NCBI RefSeq assembly: GCF_007489275.1 | Contig: NZ_VLNR01000048.1 | Coordinates: 1 to 63,754, forward strand | Direction: 5' to 3' | Origin: Aquimarina algiphila | GTDB taxonomy: Bacteria; Bacteroidota; Bacteroidia; Flavobacteriales; Flavobacteriaceae | Length of the DNA: 63,754 nucleotides | Shown here: positions 61,314 to 63,754 of the stretch, piece after piece | Numbering within the stretch: the stretch's first letter is position 1 | Layout of the letters: every line of letters starts with the position of its first letter | Made by a program: the position numbers and the translations under genes | Notes under the pieces: generated by a model | What the model was told of the DNA's origin: nothing | Seen by the model: only the letters and a program-made list of their open reading frames with translations | The model's database searches: none

Positions 61314-63754
61314 ATGAAAAAACTACTACTCATTGCTTTTGTTTTCCTGTTGGGAAATCAAATTATTAGTGCCCAAACCACAGAAACAGAACCTAACAAT
61401 TCTGTGCTTCAATCAGGAGTGCTAACAGTTTCATCAGCAACCACTATTACTGGTGATGTTTGTCTTGCTGGAGGCTGTCCTACTGCTGACCCCTCAGATC
61501 ATTGGATTATAGCAGATGGCTCCAGTGGTACATTTATGGCAACATGGTCTGATGATGTAGTAGTTACGTTGTTTACTTATGCCACATCAGCAAGAAATAC
61601 GGCACCTTCTTCGGTTACACTATCTTCGGGAGTTTCCCAAACTCTTTCTACAAGTTCTTTTTATTCTTTGAGTGTACAGTTTAATACAATAGGAGTACTT
61701 ACCTCCTACTCGGTTGCGCTTTCAGGTAATTCTCTAACTACACCTCCAAGCGTGCCTTCAGTGAATCACGGCCCTCCTATTATTTGTAGTGGTAATTCAG
61801 CATTACTCACTTGGACAGGAAATTTAAACGATGCTACAGAATGGCATATATATACAGGAAGTTGTGGAGGCACTGAAATAGACACAACAACTGGTAATTC
61901 GGTAATTGTTACCCCTCCAGCATCAGGGTCAATTACATATTTTGTTAGAGGAGAAGGAGGAGGCGTTACACCAGGTGCTTGTGGATCGCATACCATTACT
62001 ATCACTGCTCGTGAAGATGCTAATTTTAGTTATTCAGCTGCTTCGTATTTACCTGCAGATGCAGATCCAACACCTACTATTACAGGAGTTACAGGAGGAG
62101 ATTTTACAAGTTCTCCAAGTGGATTATCTATCGATATGAATACTGGAACAATAGATGTGTCTGCAAGTACACCGGGGATGTATACAGTTACGTATGAAAC
62201 CCCAGGACTTTGCAGTGGTACTGAAGATAGAAATATTACTATTACTGACCCTAATGCCAATCCAATCATTCAAATAGGTACAGATACTAATAGTTCTGCG
62301 GGCAATACAATTACTCCCTGGACTACATTTTTTGAAGATGGGAGACGCCAATATTTAATTACAGCATCAGAATTATTAGCACTGGGGTTATCTAATGGAG
62401 ATCAACTATATGGTTTAGCATTTAATGTAATTTCAGATGTAACCCCTAGTAGTGCAGTAACTATTTCGCTGAAATCCACTACCGATACTGAATTTTCTAC
62501 ATTTGCATTTGATAATACAGGTTTTACAGAAGTATTTAATGGAAATCACGACCCTAATCCGGGTTGGGACTTTATGTTTTTCGATACTCCATATACGTAT
62601 GATGGTAATGGTATTATTATCAATTTTTGTTTTAACAACACTACATTTATTGGTAATTCATCAGTACAATATTCGACAACAACCGGTAATTCAAATAGAT
62701 ATTCATATACAGATAATACAGATGGGTGTACTTTAAGTTCTTTTGGTTCCAATACAAATAGAGCTAATATACAATTTAGCACTGTGCCTGATATAATAGA
62801 CCCAAGTTTTGTAAGTATCACAAGACAAACCCCTGTAACAAACCCTACCAATGCAGATGGGCTTGTGTTTAGAGCCATCTTTAATGAACCTGTTCAATTT
62901 GTAGATGCAGCAGATTTTGATGTAACAGGAACTACCACAAGTATTTCTAATGTATCAGGTTCAGGAACAACATATGATATTACAGTCTCTGGTGTTGGCG
63001 ATCTTGCAAACCTTAATGGGACTGTAGGGATAAACTTATCTTCAGGACAAAATATTCAAGATTTAGGAGGAAATGCTTTACCAAATTCTGAACCCGCTAC
63101 TGATCAAACATATACATTAGATAATGAAGCCCCAACTGGATACAGTGTAACAATAGATCAATCACCTATTAATACAGGTACTAATGACAATGCAGTGAGT
63201 TTCACTTTTGCAGGTGCAGAAGTGGGTGCAACGTATAATTACTCATTTAGCAGTAGCGGAGGAGCTGGTATAGTTACAAATATCGGCGCTATTGCAACTG
63301 CTACAGATCAGATTACAGGGATTGATTTAAGTGGATTAGCCGATGGAACAATTACATTAAGTGTTACACTAAACGATATGGCTGGAAATACCGGTACTGC
63401 AGCAACAGATACAGAGACTAAAAATACAATTATTAGAGTATCTGTAAATGATCCATCAATAGCTGAGGGAAATGCTGGTACTACTACCTTGCAATTTACA
63501 GTAAATTTGGATGCCCCTGCTCCTGCTGGAGGAGCTACAGTAGATTATGCAACTTCAAACGGATCTGCGACAGCTGGTTCTGATTATACAGCCATTAGCA
63601 CGACAACGCTCTCCTTTCTCGCTGGAGAATCCAGTAAAACAGTAGATATTACCATTACAGGTGATCAAACCGTTGAAATAGATGAAACACTTACACTAAC
63701 CTTATCGAATCCAACAGGTACAAATGTCATTATAGGAGACAGTACTGGTACTGG
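61314..63754 (+). CDS. Large secreted adhesin-like protein with Calx-beta repeat (partial)
   Basis: The frame is open from the ATG at 61314 (or 61308) to the window end, 813 codons, so the C-terminus is missing. Signal peptide: MKKLLLIAFVFLLGNQIISA. The opening TTETEPNNSVLQSG and the next domain resemble the pre-peptidase or Ig-like entries of surface adhesins. Middle domains are Ser/Thr/Gly-rich and strand-rich, with Ig-like patterns (NPTNADGLVFRAIFNEPVQF). The visible end is a Calx-beta domain (SVNDPSIAEGNAGTTTLQFT, then GESSKTVDITITGDQ). Such proteins are usually several thousand residues and end in a type IX sorting tail. Likely a surface adhesin for attachment or biofilm. Confidence 0.85.
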   Translation, partial: MKKLLLIAFVFLLGNQIISAQTTETEPNNSVLQSGVLTVSSATTITGDVCLAGGCPTADPSDHWIIADGSSGTFMATWSDDVVVTLFTYATSARNTAPSSVTLSSGVSQTLSTSSFYSLSVQFNTIGVLTSYSVALSGNSLTTPPSVPSVNHGPPIICSGNSALLTWTGNLNDATEWHIYTGSCGGTEIDTTTGNSVIVTPPASGSITYFVRGEGGGVTPGACGSHTITITAREDANFSYSAASYLPADADPTPTITGVTGGDFTSSPSGLSIDMNTGTIDVSASTPGMYTVTYETPGLCSGTEDRNITITDPNANPIIQIGTDTNSSAGNTITPWTTFFEDGRRQYLITASELLALGLSNGDQLYGLAFNVISDVTPSSAVTISLKSTTDTEFSTFAFDNTGFTEVFNGNHDPNPGWDFMFFDTPYTYDGNGIIINFCFNNTTFIGNSSVQYSTTTGNSNRYSYTDNTDGCTLSSFGSNTNRANIQFSTVPDIIDPSFVSITRQTPVTNPTNADGLVFRAIFNEPVQFVDAADFDVTGTTTSISNVSGSGTTYDITVSGVGDLANLNGTVGINLSSGQNIQDLGGNALPNSEPATDQTYTLDNEAPTGYSVTIDQSPINTGTNDNAVSFTFAGAEVGATYNYSFSSSGGAGIVTNIGAIATATDQITGIDLSGLADGTITLSVTLNDMAGNTGTAATDTETKNTIIRVSVNDPSIAEGNAGTTTLQFTVNLDAPAPAGGATVDYATSNGSATAGSDYTAISTTTLSFLAGESSKTVDITITGDQTVEIDETLTLTLSNPTGTNVIIGDSTGT

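Overview
The window is a stretch of AT-rich chromosome from a marine-type member of the Flavobacteriaceae (Bacteroidota). The grounds are: promoters of the Bacteroidota form TAnnTTTG, SusC/SusD and FecR/ECF-sigma genes, type IX secretion C-terminal sorting tails, many short lipoboxes ending in Cys, a large one-chain PurL and a zinc-free type B L31. The secreted polysaccharide-degrading enzymes recall genera such as Aquimarina, but the genus is an inference. I see no tRNA, rRNA, transposase, CRISPR array or phage gene.

Layout. 1-7.2 kb: rpmE2, a lipoprotein, two tandem DUF4199 membrane proteins, a polyprenyl-type glycosyltransferase, a phosphohexomutase and an MsbA-like ABC exporter. 7.25-8.32 kb: a gene-free block with four tandem copies of a ~130-nt element on the minus strand, each with its own promoter, two C-rich hairpins and an intrinsic terminator. 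I read it as an undescribed family of sibling small RNAs, and it is the main find. 8.4-10.1 kb: an ECF sigma factor, a membrane protein in the anti-sigma position and a Spy/CpxP-like periplasmic protein, with two matching ECF-type promoters. 10.1-17.3 kb: a beta-propeller lipoprotein, an RsmB-type methyltransferase, two small membrane proteins and purL. 17.3-17.55 kb: a candidate four-way-junction RNA and a terminator.

17.7-25.6 kb: a fatty-acid degradation regulon made of acyl-CoA synthetase, MarR regulator, FadB-like fusion, thiolase and acyl-CoA dehydrogenase. A shared palindrome lies in front of both the synthetase and the marR gene, so the MarR protein probably controls uptake and beta-oxidation together. 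25.9-37.8 kb: secreted carbohydrate enzymes, namely a GH16 with ricin-type lectin, a heparinase-II/III-like lyase with ricin, Ig-like and tectonin modules, and a GH13 amylase with two starch-binding modules. Among them lie a CBM9-like lipoprotein, a phospholipase-A2-like lipoprotein, an ArsR regulator and a DinB protein.

38.0-48.6 kb: an MFS transporter, then a complete surface-uptake locus: ECF sigma (without a normal start codon), FecR anti-sigma, SusC, SusD, an HExxH metallohydrolase lipoprotein and a DUF4302 lipoprotein. 48.8-60.5 kb: a beta-propeller protein with two NTF2-like domains, a minus-strand four-gene TonB-receptor operon (unknown protein, receptor, DUF4249 lipoprotein, MG2/plug-like protein), an amidohydrolase carrying the same NTF2-like domain, and an M28 peptidase. 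60.6-63.75 kb: a 42-bp-period repeat that may encode a small coiled coil, then the first 813 codons of a large secreted adhesin-like protein that runs off the window.
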